Positions 1-9,381 of a stretch of DNA of 20,000 nt are shown here, one piece after another. This DNA comes from Bigelowiella natans CCMP2755 (taxonomy: Eukaryota; Cercozoa; Chlorarachniophyceae), in the NCBI GenBank assembly GCA_000320545.1, contig ADNK01001772.1, positions 1 through 20,000 of the forward strand, given 5' to 3'. Under the pieces are notes generated by a model that was not told where the DNA came from, did no database searches, and worked only from the letters and a program-made list of their open reading frames with translations. The position numbers and the translations under genes are program-made. Numbering within the stretch: the stretch's first letter is position 1; each line of letters begins with the position of its first letter.

Positions 1-620
1 TGTGGCTTTAAGGCCGAGTCAAAGGACATAGGCCCCTTAACTTGGTAAAAGAATTTTAGGTTTTTTGTTTGGGGGAGGGGGGGGGGCGGGGGGAAGGGGT
101 TTAGTCCATACACAAAACTTGCTAGTTCCTTCCTAATGGATTTAGTATTGATGACTTAACGTACATCTCCGTCATCGGAAACACGCTGTTCCCGTAGCTC
201 TTAATCTTCCCTGCGTGTAGCAAGGCCTCTGCGTCGCTCATGGCGCTAAGAGCCTCGGCGATCTCCGACAGCCCCCCGTGCTCCCCCTCCCCCCCCTTTG
301 CAATCAGATCATCGAAGAAATCATCGCCGTCGCCGCCGTTGAAGAAGCTGTCGCTCCTTTCCCACGCCATCCGTGTCTGCCCTCCCCCGCCCCCACTACT
401 GATGAAGGAGGAGGAGGAGGAGGAGGAGGAGGAGGGCGGCTCTTCCAAATGCGAAAGGCAGTTATATTGGAGAAACTCAACGAAGCGAGAGGGGCCCACG
501 TTGGAAGACTCTACTATATCCTGCAGTGGTTGTGGGTAGCACGACAAACGCAGCAGGAGAGTCGTTGGTTCATCATCAGGCAAGCCTTCATATGTATGTT
601 TATCTTTTATTCGTTGTGTG

Positions 621-651
<31 letters not shown>

Positions 652-1513
652 AAGTAGTAGTAGCAGTAACGTGAGTACAGGTTGTCGTGTTGTTGTCGTG
701 TTGTTCCGAATTATCAGAAAGTACACGACAGCAAGACGCCGAGCGAAACCATAGAAGACCATACAAGTCACATTGCTCTCACCTCCACGCTCATCTTCTT
801 CGTCTCCGCCTCCGCGGCCTCCGCTGCACGCACGCTGGTCGCTCTTTTCCCCCCTCCCTTCCTCTGCTCCTTCTTCGCGTACAAGATTTTCCCAAGGGCG
901 TGAAACACGGAGAAGGCCTCATCGCGTCCTCCTAGCGACGGGTCAAGTGCTCGTAGCCGCACCTTCACCCTGTTTCGATTCTTACTTTTGCCTCTGCCAA
1001 CGCGGCTGCTGCTGCTACCACTACTACTACTACTACTACTAATGCTAATACCTCTACTATTTCCTCGAGCGATTATAGACGTCGCCATCGAGGAGAAGGA
1101 GGAGGAGGAGGAGTAGGATTTGGCTGCCGTATTTGGCATCATCATCCTTTTTCTCTTTCCGGTCCGAGGGCCATCCGTTGTGCGTGTGCCCCCCCTCCCA
1201 TCGTCGTCTTCCATCGTCGGTGTTGCCGCTAGCTGGAGGGACAGTACAGCACAGCGGAGGTCCCCCTTCGCGCGCTCGGCGACTTCGCGGCAAAGGCTTT
1301 TGGTGACAAGCAGACCCTCTCGAGAGGCGATACGCTCTACCGCTTTTACAAGGCACGTGGTATTGACGGGATTGCAGGCTATGTGAGCCACCCGGGGGTC
1401 AGTTATGATCGAGGTGCCTAGCACTCGTTCCACCCTGGTGAGAGGAGAAGTAAGTGCGTGTGAATGAATAGCAGTCGATTTGGGTTAGATTCGAGGCCGT
1501 GTTACATACGCGT

Positions 1514-1552
<39 letters not shown>

Positions 1553-1734
1553 CACGTACATACACACACGAATATGTTGGAACGCTTTTGGCGTTGTTTC
1601 TATGAAAACGCAAGCAAGAATGGCCGCCCAAAAATCTTCCAGCAGTATCTGCATGGTGTCTCAACTACTCACTCTTTTGAATGGGGCGGTTCATTTGTCT
1701 TTAGGAGAAAATTGAGGTATGCAAGTCGATTACT

Positions 1735-1770
<36 letters not shown>

Positions 1771-2367
1771 TATAATAATATACACGTATGTATAGAGAAT
1801 ACATCTTTGTGGACTTACCCTGCCCCTCGGCTCTCATGCTGGTCAGTGTGTGTGAAAATGATTCGAGAGTAATGCTGCTGCTGCTGCTGCTGCGATCTCC
1901 TCCTTCGGCCCACCATGTTGTCTAAAGCAGCGAGGAGGACATCTTGGAACTCGTCGCGCTTAGCATCGGTGCCGATAAACGGGATATCTTCTATCACCAC
2001 GAGCTGCTCGCGGGACGTTGTCTTTCCCACCTTCTCATCCCCTCTCCTCGCCGAGTGTCCTCCTCGTCCTAGCCTGAGAGCAGAGTAGCGGCCTCGGAGA
2101 AGAAAATCGCGAAATGAGGCCATTTGGCTCCCGGAGGACCGCAAAGATGTGATATCTTTCAGCGATCCTCCGGCGCCTCCTGCCGCAAATACTGTTTTCG
2201 AGAGCGCACGTCCAGCTGCATCAGGCTCCTGTTGTGGCGTCGAGAAAGGGGAGGGGGGGGGAAGGGGGGTGGTTGATAGAAAGCATTATCGCTTGGAGAT
2301 CGATCGGTCTTTCGTGAGAAATCCTAAATTATTGCTCTGCTGCATGGTCATCATAGCTGACGTCGCC

Positions 2368-2401
<34 letters not shown>

Positions 2402-3527
2402 TCATCATCGTCGTCGTTATCGTCACCACCATGAGTAACAAGCATCACCTCACTCCAAGAAGATACAGCCAACCCTGCTTCTTCCGCCAGAACACGCACC
2501 TACACGATGTTGGCAGGGTATGTGAGCATAACGGGCACTTCTCGCTTAGAATTACCAGCTTTAGTAAATAAAATGATGGTGCTCAATCGAGAAAGATGGT
2601 GCAGATTGATGATGGCCATTTTCGCCACGAAACACTACAATGCTTCATAATTAGACGGTTTTGGTCTATACACACCAGCGTTGATTTGCCGCTGCCAGGG
2701 GGGCCTGAGAGGACTAGGAGCCTCTGCCCCGATCTGATGTATATATATACATATATATCGTCGTTCGAATGATTGCTAAACAAATGGCCTCGATGAAGAA
2801 AGACGAAGAGACTGAAAGTGCTTCAATGACTTGCATCGCTGCTACTGCTACTGCCATAGCTTCCTGTACGCTGAAAAGTCAATCACCTTTTCGAGGTATG
2901 AAGCCATTCCCTTACTTGCGCTATCTTCTTCCGGTGCAAGCAGAGCTCTTCGCTACTCTCGGGCGCGTGCTTCTCCGTCCACATGATATCGCTCTCTGCA
3001 TCCTCCTTTTCTATTGCAGCACTGCGTTCACGCCTACCCCCCCTCTTGTTGGCGTTGGCGCTGTCGTCGTAGAATGAGGAGGAGCTTGGCTGCTGGGTTC
3101 TGGAGAGTAGCTTTCCTCTCTTCTTTTTCTTCGCCTCCTTCTCCTCCTCGCTATCGTTAAATGCCTCATCATTGCCAGTGAGATCGATGTGTATGGGGGG
3201 AGAGGAGGAGCGGGGAAGCGATGATGATGTACGGTGTAGATTCTGTGCAAATGACACTAAGCATCAGTTTTCCATGACGCCCTCGCGCATTCGCACAATA
3301 TCGCAAACCATGGTTATTATTTAAACTTTTAATTCGAGCGCAGAGAGAATCATCCTCCAGCGTACCTTAGTAAGATGATCCCCCGCCTTTCCCCCCTCCT
3401 GCTGCTTTGCTCGACGCGAGGCCAGGAGTCGTGAGGAGAGAGGGAGTGCTCTCGATGACGAGGAGACGATGGAGGAGGAGGAACTGCTATTTGTTTTTCT
3501 TATCGGCAACTTCGTTTGCCGTGTCAT
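1..3527 (-). CDS. RAD17: RAD17-like checkpoint clamp loader (3' end cut by window)
   Basis: AAA+ clamp-loader subunit. In known eukaryotes Rad17 joins RFC2-5 to load the 9-1-1 clamp at DNA damage and activate the ATR checkpoint. Exons on the minus strand: 3527-3366, 3242-2887, 2733-2676, 2499-2449, 2228-1819, 1434-783, 520-161, and probably 35 to beyond position 1. All phases match, giving about 683 residues before the last exon, close to the human length. Seen: the pre-AAA motif WTEKHAPESSEEL (about 142-154), Walker A GPPGSGKST (183-191), SQMASFRDFLLRG, Walker B-like LVVIEDIPF (285-293), GDLRCAVLSLQ (about 403-413), FHALGKILYAK (about 522) and a conserved C-terminal block GPSRFVEFLQYN. Ser, Gln, Gly and Asp homopolymers interrupt the linkers. 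The start is the first ATG of an exon rich in basic and Ser residues. If the GTTAAG donor at 160-155 is not used, the protein ends at the TAG at 124-122 instead. Confidence 0.92.
71..99. repeat. G-rich homopolymer tract (C-rich on the RAD17 sense strand)
   Basis: Nearly pure G run on the plus strand. On the RAD17 sense strand it is a C-tract about 35-65 nt before a TTAAG acceptor, so it may serve as the polypyrimidine tract of the last RAD17 intron (proposed 160-36). Confidence 0.7.
405..434. repeat. (GGA)n triplet repeat, coding
   Basis: Trinucleotide repeat inside RAD17 exon 7. On the sense strand it reads (TCC)n and encodes a run of about nine serines. Confidence 0.85.
622..667. repeat. 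(TAG)n microsatellite, intronic
   Basis: Imperfect TAG/CTA repeat inside RAD17 intron 6 (782-521). It reads CTACTA on the sense strand, upstream of the CTGCAG acceptor. Confidence 0.85.
1515..1550. repeat. (CA)n microsatellite, intronic
   Basis: Eighteen CA units inside RAD17 intron 5 (1818-1435). Confidence 0.95.
1735..1770. repeat. (TA)n followed by (CA)n, intronic
   Basis: About 14 TA units followed by a few CA units, in the same RAD17 intron 5, just after its GTAAGT donor on the sense strand. Confidence 0.95.
1873..1893. repeat. (CTG)n repeat, coding
   Basis: Encodes a run of six glutamines in RAD17 exon 5, read as CAG on the sense strand, just after an Arg-rich stretch. Confidence 0.85.
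2365..2418. repeat. (ACC)n/(ATC)n repeat, intronic or alternative coding
   Basis: Triplet repeat in the proposed RAD17 intron 4 (2448-2229). On the sense strand it reads in frame as an Asp tract then a Gly tract, so a longer form of exon 4 ending at a GTCAGC donor is possible. Confidence 0.7.
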
Positions 3528-3785
3528 TGCCGTCTTGATGGTGAACAGCCCGCGGTGACGCTTCTTTTTCTTCTTTTTCACTTCTGTAGTAAGACCCCCA
3601 GTATTATTACATCCCCCCCCCCCCCCCTTCACCTTGCTCTTTGTCACCAGGCCACTAGCGCCCAGTCCACCTCCAGGCGAAGCACGAACATAGTCGCATA
3701 CGGTACATTTCAAGTTTTCCTTCGGGTTGTGGAGGGTACACCTGGGGGAAATATTCGATAATCAATCGTCACGCCGTGTCTTCGC

Positions 3786-3811
3786 TTTCTCTCTTTCTTT
3801 CTTTCTTTCTA
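3786..3811 (+). repeat. (CTTT)n tetranucleotide repeat
   Basis: Degenerate pyrimidine repeat in the intergenic region upstream of RAD17. Confidence 0.8.
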
Positions 3812-4292
3812 AATTTCTAACTTTCTACTTTTCTATCCGGCTTCATCCCCTTACTATGTAAGGTTCATACTCGTACCCCACTCGTTGCAACTGTTCCGCA
3901 TGTTGTCGAAACAGCAGAAGGGGGGGTGGAGAACGAATACCTTGGGCACGACCAGACTTTTAATGGGACATCGAGGCGTTCGATTTTCCTGGAGTCTTCG
4001 TCTGCGATACTATCCTCCCCATTCCAGTTTGTCTTTGTTTGTGAGGAAAAAGACATGAACCTTCGAAGGGGGAGGCGTTCGTCCAGGACGCGATGAGAGC
4101 CTTGCACCGCTATCCGTTGAAGGAATGTTGCCGAGTTGTTGGCGAATAATCAATTTTAGTCCAAGATTTATCCGAATCCAATCTAAAGTATATTTCTTAT
4201 ATCTTTACGAATAGGCAAATAAAACGGCCTGGATTTGCGCCCAGTGCGGCCGAGACCGATCACTTTCCGAGCGAAAAACATGCGAAACGCGA

Positions 4293-4305
4293 TTTTCGCG
4301 GGAAA
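4293..4305. promoter_or_regulatory. E2F-like site
   Basis: TTTTCGCGGGAAA. Read on the minus strand it contains TTTCCCGC, a perfect match to the known E2F consensus TTTSSCGC. It lies about 270 nt before the HDHD2-like ATG and about 770 nt before the RAD17 ATG. E2F-DP control of replication and checkpoint genes is known in plants and animals; its use here is inference. Confidence 0.35.
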
Positions 4306-4571
4306 CTCCGGCAATTTTCCGGGAGTGCTGCTCGGCTGTGGCTTCCGAGATAGAATTGCATGGTTTGTCGAACAACACACAACATTGGGATTCATACAAT
4401 ACGACATAACTCGTTGTATGTCGTCACATATAAATACGCTTTGTTTCGTTTTATTCCATATATTCGCATCCCTGATTAATACTTAGCGATGCCTACCCGA
4501 GATTTCGCTGCCCTCCACTCCGACAGCGTGCCTGCGGATTTGCTATGGAATCTGGTAATCGAGTGACGAAG

Positions 4572-6750
4572 ATGGCAATAAGAGCGGCTCTCATCGACCT
4601 CAGGTAATGGCAGAGAACACCAAGCATTGGTAATTGCTCGGTGCCATTTGATGTTTCGTTGTTTCTGGCCCTCCTCCTTCGCAGCGGCACGTTGCACATT
4701 GGCAGTAAAGCGGTCTCAGGAGCTCAAGTCGCACTGAAGCGGCTCCGAGAGAGCGGAGTTAAGGTGAAATACGGCACTACCCTCCTCTCATTCCTTCATA
4801 GGCGGCATGTAGCGAGTTATCACACCCTTGTGCTACCGACAGGTTGCATTTGTGACCAATACGACGAAGGACAGCAAACGGGCTCTCTACGGCAAGCTTA
4901 AAGCAATGGATTTTGCTATTGACAAGTATTGACGCTTGTTTAATCTTGATACGGATATAATGCTGCTGATGAAACGGCGGTGACGAATTATGATGTTCTT
5001 TAAGGGGCGAAATATGGTCTTCCCTCGAGGCGGCGAAAACATGCATTTTAGAGCAGAAACTAAGGTATGAATGGGATAGAACCTTGTCGCTATGTTTTTG
5101 TAGTCATCACTGCAGACGCATGCAGCGCAAACAAAAAGGTCCAAACTGAGTGTTTGTGTATATGTTCCACCCATGCGTGAATAATTAAATGCAGGCCGAT
5201 GCTCCTGCTCTCCGACTCAGCGCTAGAAGACTTCAAAGATATCGATACGCAGGACCCCAATTCAGTTTTGGTAAATGACCATACTCGCGGTGGGGGGCAG
5301 CCAGCAGTAGAATGCTCAAATATTTGGGGAGGGCGGGAGCGTTTGACCGTGGTTTTTGGATCGGGTTGTAGATCAAACTGATGGAGGAAAATACAATGCA
5401 TCGCTATCAGTACGAAACCACGTTCTCTATAATAATTAATACATCAACTTTGATTGCGTCTTTTCCTACGGATGGAAAGTAAGGCATCCAGCAGAAACCA
5501 TTACGTAAATGTATCTCTCCTCCTCTTTTCGGACGTGGTTGCACGCAGGTCGGGCTGGCGCCATCCAAATTTGACTATGCACAACTCAATAGTGCCTTTC
5601 GACTATTGATGGAAAAGCGTGGGGAGGCGAAGCTAATCGCCATACATAAGGGCAGGTTGGTTGCTTATTTCCCGTATGTAAGCTGCGAGCAGCTGCTTCC
5701 AGTCCAATCACGCGCGAATGACCTCCTATCTCTCCTTTTTATCTTTTTGTCTTTACGTTCTCGCCGGTATTTTTTGCCTTCTGGCCGCTGCTTACGACAA
5801 GATACATGCAAAAGAGCGACGGGCGCCTATCTCTTGGACCAGGAGGTTTCGTATCGGCGTTGGAGTATGCATCTGGTAGGGCCAAAGAAGATACGTGTTT
5901 CTTCTGAACGCTGTTGGGTCGCAACTGCACGATAGGTTATAACAGGAACAATTGGTAACTCGTGCCATTCTGCTCCTACCCCCTCCTTTCGTCGTCGTCG
6001 TCCTATTCGTCTTCGTCTTCTTCGAATGGCTGCTCTCTCTTACTTTTGATAGGAGTGGAAGCAACGATCATAGGGAAACCCGAATCGTCTTTCTTCGAAA
6101 AGGCCTTGCAGAGATTGGATGCGAAGGTTTCTGTCCTCCGCAGTCGCTCCCCCCCCCCCCCACCACCTAATAAGTGGGAGGCTTTGTTGATTTTTTGGGT
6201 CCCATGTAGGCCGAGGAGGCGGTGATGATCGGCGATGACGTTCGCGACGATGTGGGGGGTGCACAGGTTGATCTTATCGTAGACTTGTTTCGGTAGACCC
6301 GCCCCCCCTTCCGCACGTATCAAAAGGGTTTCAAGCAATAAGATCCACAACAGCTATGCATTCTTCTTCTCATTGCGTAGGGCTGCGGGCTCAACGGTAT
6401 CTTGGTCAAGACTGGGAAGTACAGAGAAGGCGACGAAAGCAGGTATAATTAGTGACGGACAGAACGGATTTCGTTGTTTCTTGGGGGGGAGGGAAGGGAC
6501 TTTGCAGCGGAGTATATATCTCCGAATCCAATAGCTTCGGTGAATCATTTAGTCGATGTGAGGAGTGTGAGCTACACATATCCTACGCGTAAACGCCATA
6601 TTCTCTCCAATATTTCTCTGGGCGATAGATATTGAAGTTTGATTTGTTTGTTTAAGGCATGGAGTGAAGCCTTGGTATCTGGCTAAGGACTTTCCGGCAG
6701 CAGTTGATGCAATATTGAGGGAAAACGGCGTTTCTGACCAGCGTCACTGA
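4572..6750 (+). CDS. HDHD2: HDHD2-like HAD-superfamily phosphatase
   Basis: Haloacid dehalogenase-like hydrolase of the HDHD2 subfamily with a C2-type cap. The physiological substrate of the family is unclear. Eleven exons: 4572-4603, 4685-4763, 4843-4925, 5005-5064, 5195-5270, 5549-5655, 5802-5875, 6053-6126, 6210-6266, 6381-6442 and 6657-6750. These total 798 nt, or 265 residues, against about 259 in human HDHD2. Seen: motif I DLSGT (9-13; nucleophile Asp9, with Ser at the usual second Asp, as in animal HDHD2), motif II FVTNTT (40-45), RPMLLLSDSALEDFK, LIAIHKGRY, the motif III lysine in IIGKPES (Lys179), and motif IV GDDVRDDVGGA (203-213), followed by GILVKTGKYR. No signal peptide is visible, so it is probably cytosolic. 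The start is the only ATG in frame with motif I. It is divergent from RAD17 and convergent with the CPBP gene. Donors are loosely conserved and introns run about 79-278 nt. Confidence 0.93.
6147..6163 (+). repeat. Poly-C run in an intron
   Basis: A C homopolymer within intron 8 (6127-6209) of the HDHD2-like gene, between exons 8 and 9. It may act as a pyrimidine tract. Confidence 0.75.
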
Positions 6751-6760
6751 GACGGTAGCA

Positions 6761-7102
6761 ATGAAAAAGCAGCTGGCAAAAGCTCAGCTGGATCTAAATC
6801 AAAGCGTAGCTAGCGAAAATAACTTACCGCAAATAATCAAATGGAATGGAGGTCGGTATCTTTCTTCATGCAACAAGAGTTAGTCATCACCGCTATTATT
6901 AGAATTATTTGTCTTCTGGTCAATAGCCTTATCCGACACTATTCAGCAGGGCGTTGCTGTTATAACTATTGTCCATGCTAGTATTGCAGGCAAGGATGGA
7001 AGTATGAACGTACACATGATATCGCCGTGCACGTCATATGTTGTGTTAATGCTAGATTCAAAAATAGTACACTGCGCTCTGCGCAAATGTAGCGTGTCGT
7101 AA
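6761..7102 (+). CDS. Possible small two-exon gene, function unknown
   Basis: An ATG 10 nt after the HDHD2-like stop opens a frame beginning MKKQLAKAQLDLNQSVASEN. A GTCGGT donor after 6851 (phase 1) and a TCAATAG acceptor before 6927 (phase 1) join it to a second open exon, 6927-7102, giving 88 residues and a TAA stop. The first exon looks amphipathic and Gln/Lys-rich; the second has a short hydrophobic stretch (GVAVITIVHASIAG). I recognise no family. It could equally be chance open frames in a 3' UTR. The same frame is also open for about 30 nt upstream of the ATG, overlapping the end of the HDHD2-like gene. Confidence 0.22.
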
Positions 7103-7134
7103 GCATAAGTCTATAGCTTCACGGCGGCGATACT

Positions 7135-7155
7135 ATCGCTCGCGTTACGAGCGAT
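7135..7155. other. Perfect short hairpin
   Basis: Eight-bp inverted repeat ATCGCTCG / CGAGCGAT with a 5-nt loop, between convergent genes. No function is shown. Confidence 0.5.
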
Positions 7156-7519
7156 GCGATCGACTTGTTGCATGTGCGCACGTATCGTACTCTAGTACTG
7201 TCTCACATATGTGAACCGGTCGTAATTATGTGCTATATTTCACCCATATTACTTCGTATATATTCGTCAGTTCATGTCACGAAATTTTGCAACCCAAATA
7301 CGGCAACAGCTGAGCATATTGCGCGCGACCATGGCATCATGTGCTCTAAACCGGTCATCGTTTGCAAAGCTACTGACTGCATCTCTATGTACATAAATGC
7401 CGTGATCTTGAGTAAGGCTAGAGCTCATCAGAAATTGGATTTGCATCTAAAGCGAGGTGCCTCTATCTTCCTATGTGTACCCAAACTCGATCGTTTCGGC
7501 GCTTTCATACTTCGTAACC

Positions 7520-8890
7520 TCATAATAAGTGGCTCGCTCGGCGGCATTCATCGATATAGCACACACAATTCCATACCATATGAGCTGTCGTCGCTGAAAC
7601 AACATTACTCGATGAAACGAGGAAAATGATGGAAAACAGCAGCCCCGAGATGAAATGCATGACAAGATTGGGCGCATTCAGCCACGAGTCAACATGGAAA
7701 AGAGCGAACATTCCTGCGGTGACAGTGGAGCTGGCTATTACTCCAAACCTCATCAAAACCAACTCCCTATTAGAACAAAAAATAACCTCATCAGCACGCA
7801 GCTGAGATGTTTCCCGATGCACAATGCTTCGATCTCAAATAATGAAAAATTACCTAAGGAAATAGCCCCTGAAGATCAGTTCCTCTCTCACGGGTCCCAT
7901 GACGAGGAGCCTCAAACTTGTCGCCTGACATGCACATTCAACCATGGAACTTTCAATCGCAGTAGCAACAAAAAAATCTTGTGGATGGACAACAGGGAAG
8001 AGGTATTCACTCGCGCCAGGCAGGCGTCACATGGCATAAGCACGATACCCAGTTCGGATCCCAGCCATTTGTCTGATGTAGCAGGCCTTGGCGATTGATG
8101 TGACTGTCACTCCCCGCAACTAAATTAACTTGTCCGATTGATGACAACAAAACATTCAAAACTGCGATTCCTATCGAGCTCAAGAGCAACCCCAGGGCTA
8201 TCGCTCTGCTATCCCTCTTCCAAGAAAGCGCCCTCATTCTTCCACCGGTAATCTTAAGGGCTGCGGCAATCATAGCAGTGTCGATCAAAATCATCAATGC
8301 CCCTTGTGACAGGTCGTTCGTGATAAAGCGCGACAAATTTATTCGAAAAGCCTCGAGTATCAGTACAACGCTGTGGACCGCGAGCAAAGTGCCTGATCAT
8401 AGTGCAACACGCTCTGTGAATGAGGTGGAATTTCCCTACGCAGAATTAAGCTGAGACTTTGAATACTCGATGGATCTACTCTTGTAGACTCACCAAGCGC
8501 GGTGGAGAAGCTATTCTTCTTCTTTCCGATCTCCGAAGGGTCAAACGAGACGTGGCTGCTGCTGCGAAACCTGGCGATTCCAGTCGTTATCAAACCTTTG
8601 GCACCCAACCCCTGCACAAACGACATTCGACGTCGCCCCACCACCAAATCGTGATGTGTTCCTTCCCATCGTGCGCGAGGAGGCGCCGCTATGGTGTCGG
8701 GAGGTCTGTGAAAGAAGGGAGAGCAACCTCCGCCTGGAGTGGGGAGGAGCGAGAAGGATTTGGGCATTACTATCCCCGAAATGCAGGGGGTTTGTTTGAA
8801 TGCGTCTTGAATCACGATCAAAAAATCATGTCGCAGGATGGAATCCCTCACTACATTGTGTTCGCCGTCAATTTTCCACAGTGGTCTCAT
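7520..8890 (-). CDS. CPBP (CAAX/RCE1-like) intramembrane metalloprotease
   Basis: Membrane protein of the CPBP family (Abi/Rce1-type glutamic or metallo-proteases). Members cleave prenylated proteins or peptides inside membranes; the substrate here is unknown. Exons on the minus strand: start-8494, 8392-8049, 7924-7854 and 7766-7520. Phases match, giving 311 residues from the ATG at 8767 or 352 from the ATG at 8890. Numbered from 8767: the EExxxR catalytic motif in VREELIFRGYF (Glu220, Glu221, Arg225), FALFH (His254), and HMVWN (His292, Asn296), with several hydrophobic helices before and between them (for example AIALGLLLSSIGIAVLNVLL and ISGLLFSIIFLV). The N-terminal exon is basic and Ser/Pro-rich without an obvious hydrophobic signal, so it may be an organelle-targeting or cytosolic tail. 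The first donor, GTGAGT, is strong. The exon 2 to 3 junction (intron 8048-7925) was chosen by phase and is the least certain. Confidence 0.85.
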
Positions 8891-9381
8891 TGAGGAGGGT
8901 TGCTTCGTTCACCCACCCGCTTCGCTCACCGTTGGAAACACTTTGTTCATTCATCCCGCCTTCGCGTGCACACAGTTCAGCCGCTCAATGTTTCATTCAT
9001 CACTCGCAGCAAAACCATCGCCGAGTCTAGGAGCATGTGCATGCGTGACCATCCACTGGCTCCAGAGCTAGCCAGTCCAGTCTGGTTGAACACTCACAAC
9101 TCATGCTCACGCACGTGCATTTGTGCGTGTTGTTTTGTTGGCATTGCTCTGGTGCTTGTCTGGTTGATTGACCATTCGTGCCACATGCGGATGGCTCATT
9201 GATCACGTGCATCGCCCACAATCACCCAACGCAGACCGCAATTGGCAGACCGCGTGCGCGAATTTCGCGCACAGCAGCACATCGACATGTTCCTTCACAC
9301 GTGCGCCATTTGAGGGAATTTGATCTCACTCCAGTTGCATGCTCACGCTTGTTGCATGTGTGGACACGTGTGCATCCATGA
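8891..9381. other. Gene-free stretch with unusual word composition
   Basis: Upstream region of the CPBP gene. It is rich in words such as TGCA, CATG, CACGTG and GTGCG, unlike the microsatellite-rich introns elsewhere. It contains a perfect 19-nt palindromic element at 9254-9272. Several overlapping open frames give no recognisable protein. I looked for the missing GxSxG-containing N-terminus of the hydrolase relic downstream and did not find it. Confidence 0.5.
9254..9272. other. 19-nt palindrome
   Basis: GTGCGCGAA-T-TTCGCGCAC, a perfect 9-bp inverted repeat around a single base. It could be a binding site for a dimeric regulator or a small cruciform; no function is shown. Confidence 0.5.

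Larger units (their letters stand above)
3528..4571. promoter_or_regulatory. Divergent promoter region, RAD17 / HDHD2-like
   Basis: About 1 kb between the start codons of two divergent genes. It contains a poly-C run at about 3613-3627, a TTTC repeat at about 3786-3811 and an E2F-like site at 4293-4305. Short open frames here on both strands have no recognisable domain and I do not call them genes. Part of this stretch must be 5' UTR of both neighbours; no clear TATA box was identified. Confidence 0.5.
6751..7519. other. Convergent 3' region between HDHD2-like and CPBP genes
   Basis: This holds the 3' UTRs of two converging genes and, at 6761-7102, a possible small gene (listed separately). 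A perfect 8-bp hairpin lies at 7135-7155 (ATCGCTCG, 5-nt loop, CGAGCGAT). A long open frame on the plus strand from about 7165 runs into the antisense of the CPBP gene and has no recognisable domain; I see no gene in it. Confidence 0.5.

Noticed and set aside
278-754. 158-residue open frame with Gly and Ser runs on the plus strand
   Set aside because: Antisense to RAD17 exon 7 and intron 6; the runs are translated triplet repeats.
1515-1550. Tandem arrays considered as CRISPR
   Set aside because: Simple microsatellites with no spacers, in a eukaryotic intron; the same holds for the other arrays.
3865-4107. 80-residue open frame on the minus strand upstream of RAD17
   Set aside because: No domain and no need for a further 5' exon; the exon starting at 3527 already begins with an ATG and joins in phase.
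7165-7629. 154-residue open frame on the plus strand
   Set aside because: No recognisable domain. Its 3' half is antisense to the CPBP protease exon carrying FALFH and HMVWN.
7655-8098. 147-residue open frame on the plus strand
   Set aside because: Antisense to CPBP exons 2, 3 and 4; no domain visible.
8459-8893. 144-residue open frame on the plus strand
   Set aside because: Antisense to CPBP exon 1; composition looks random and no domain is seen.
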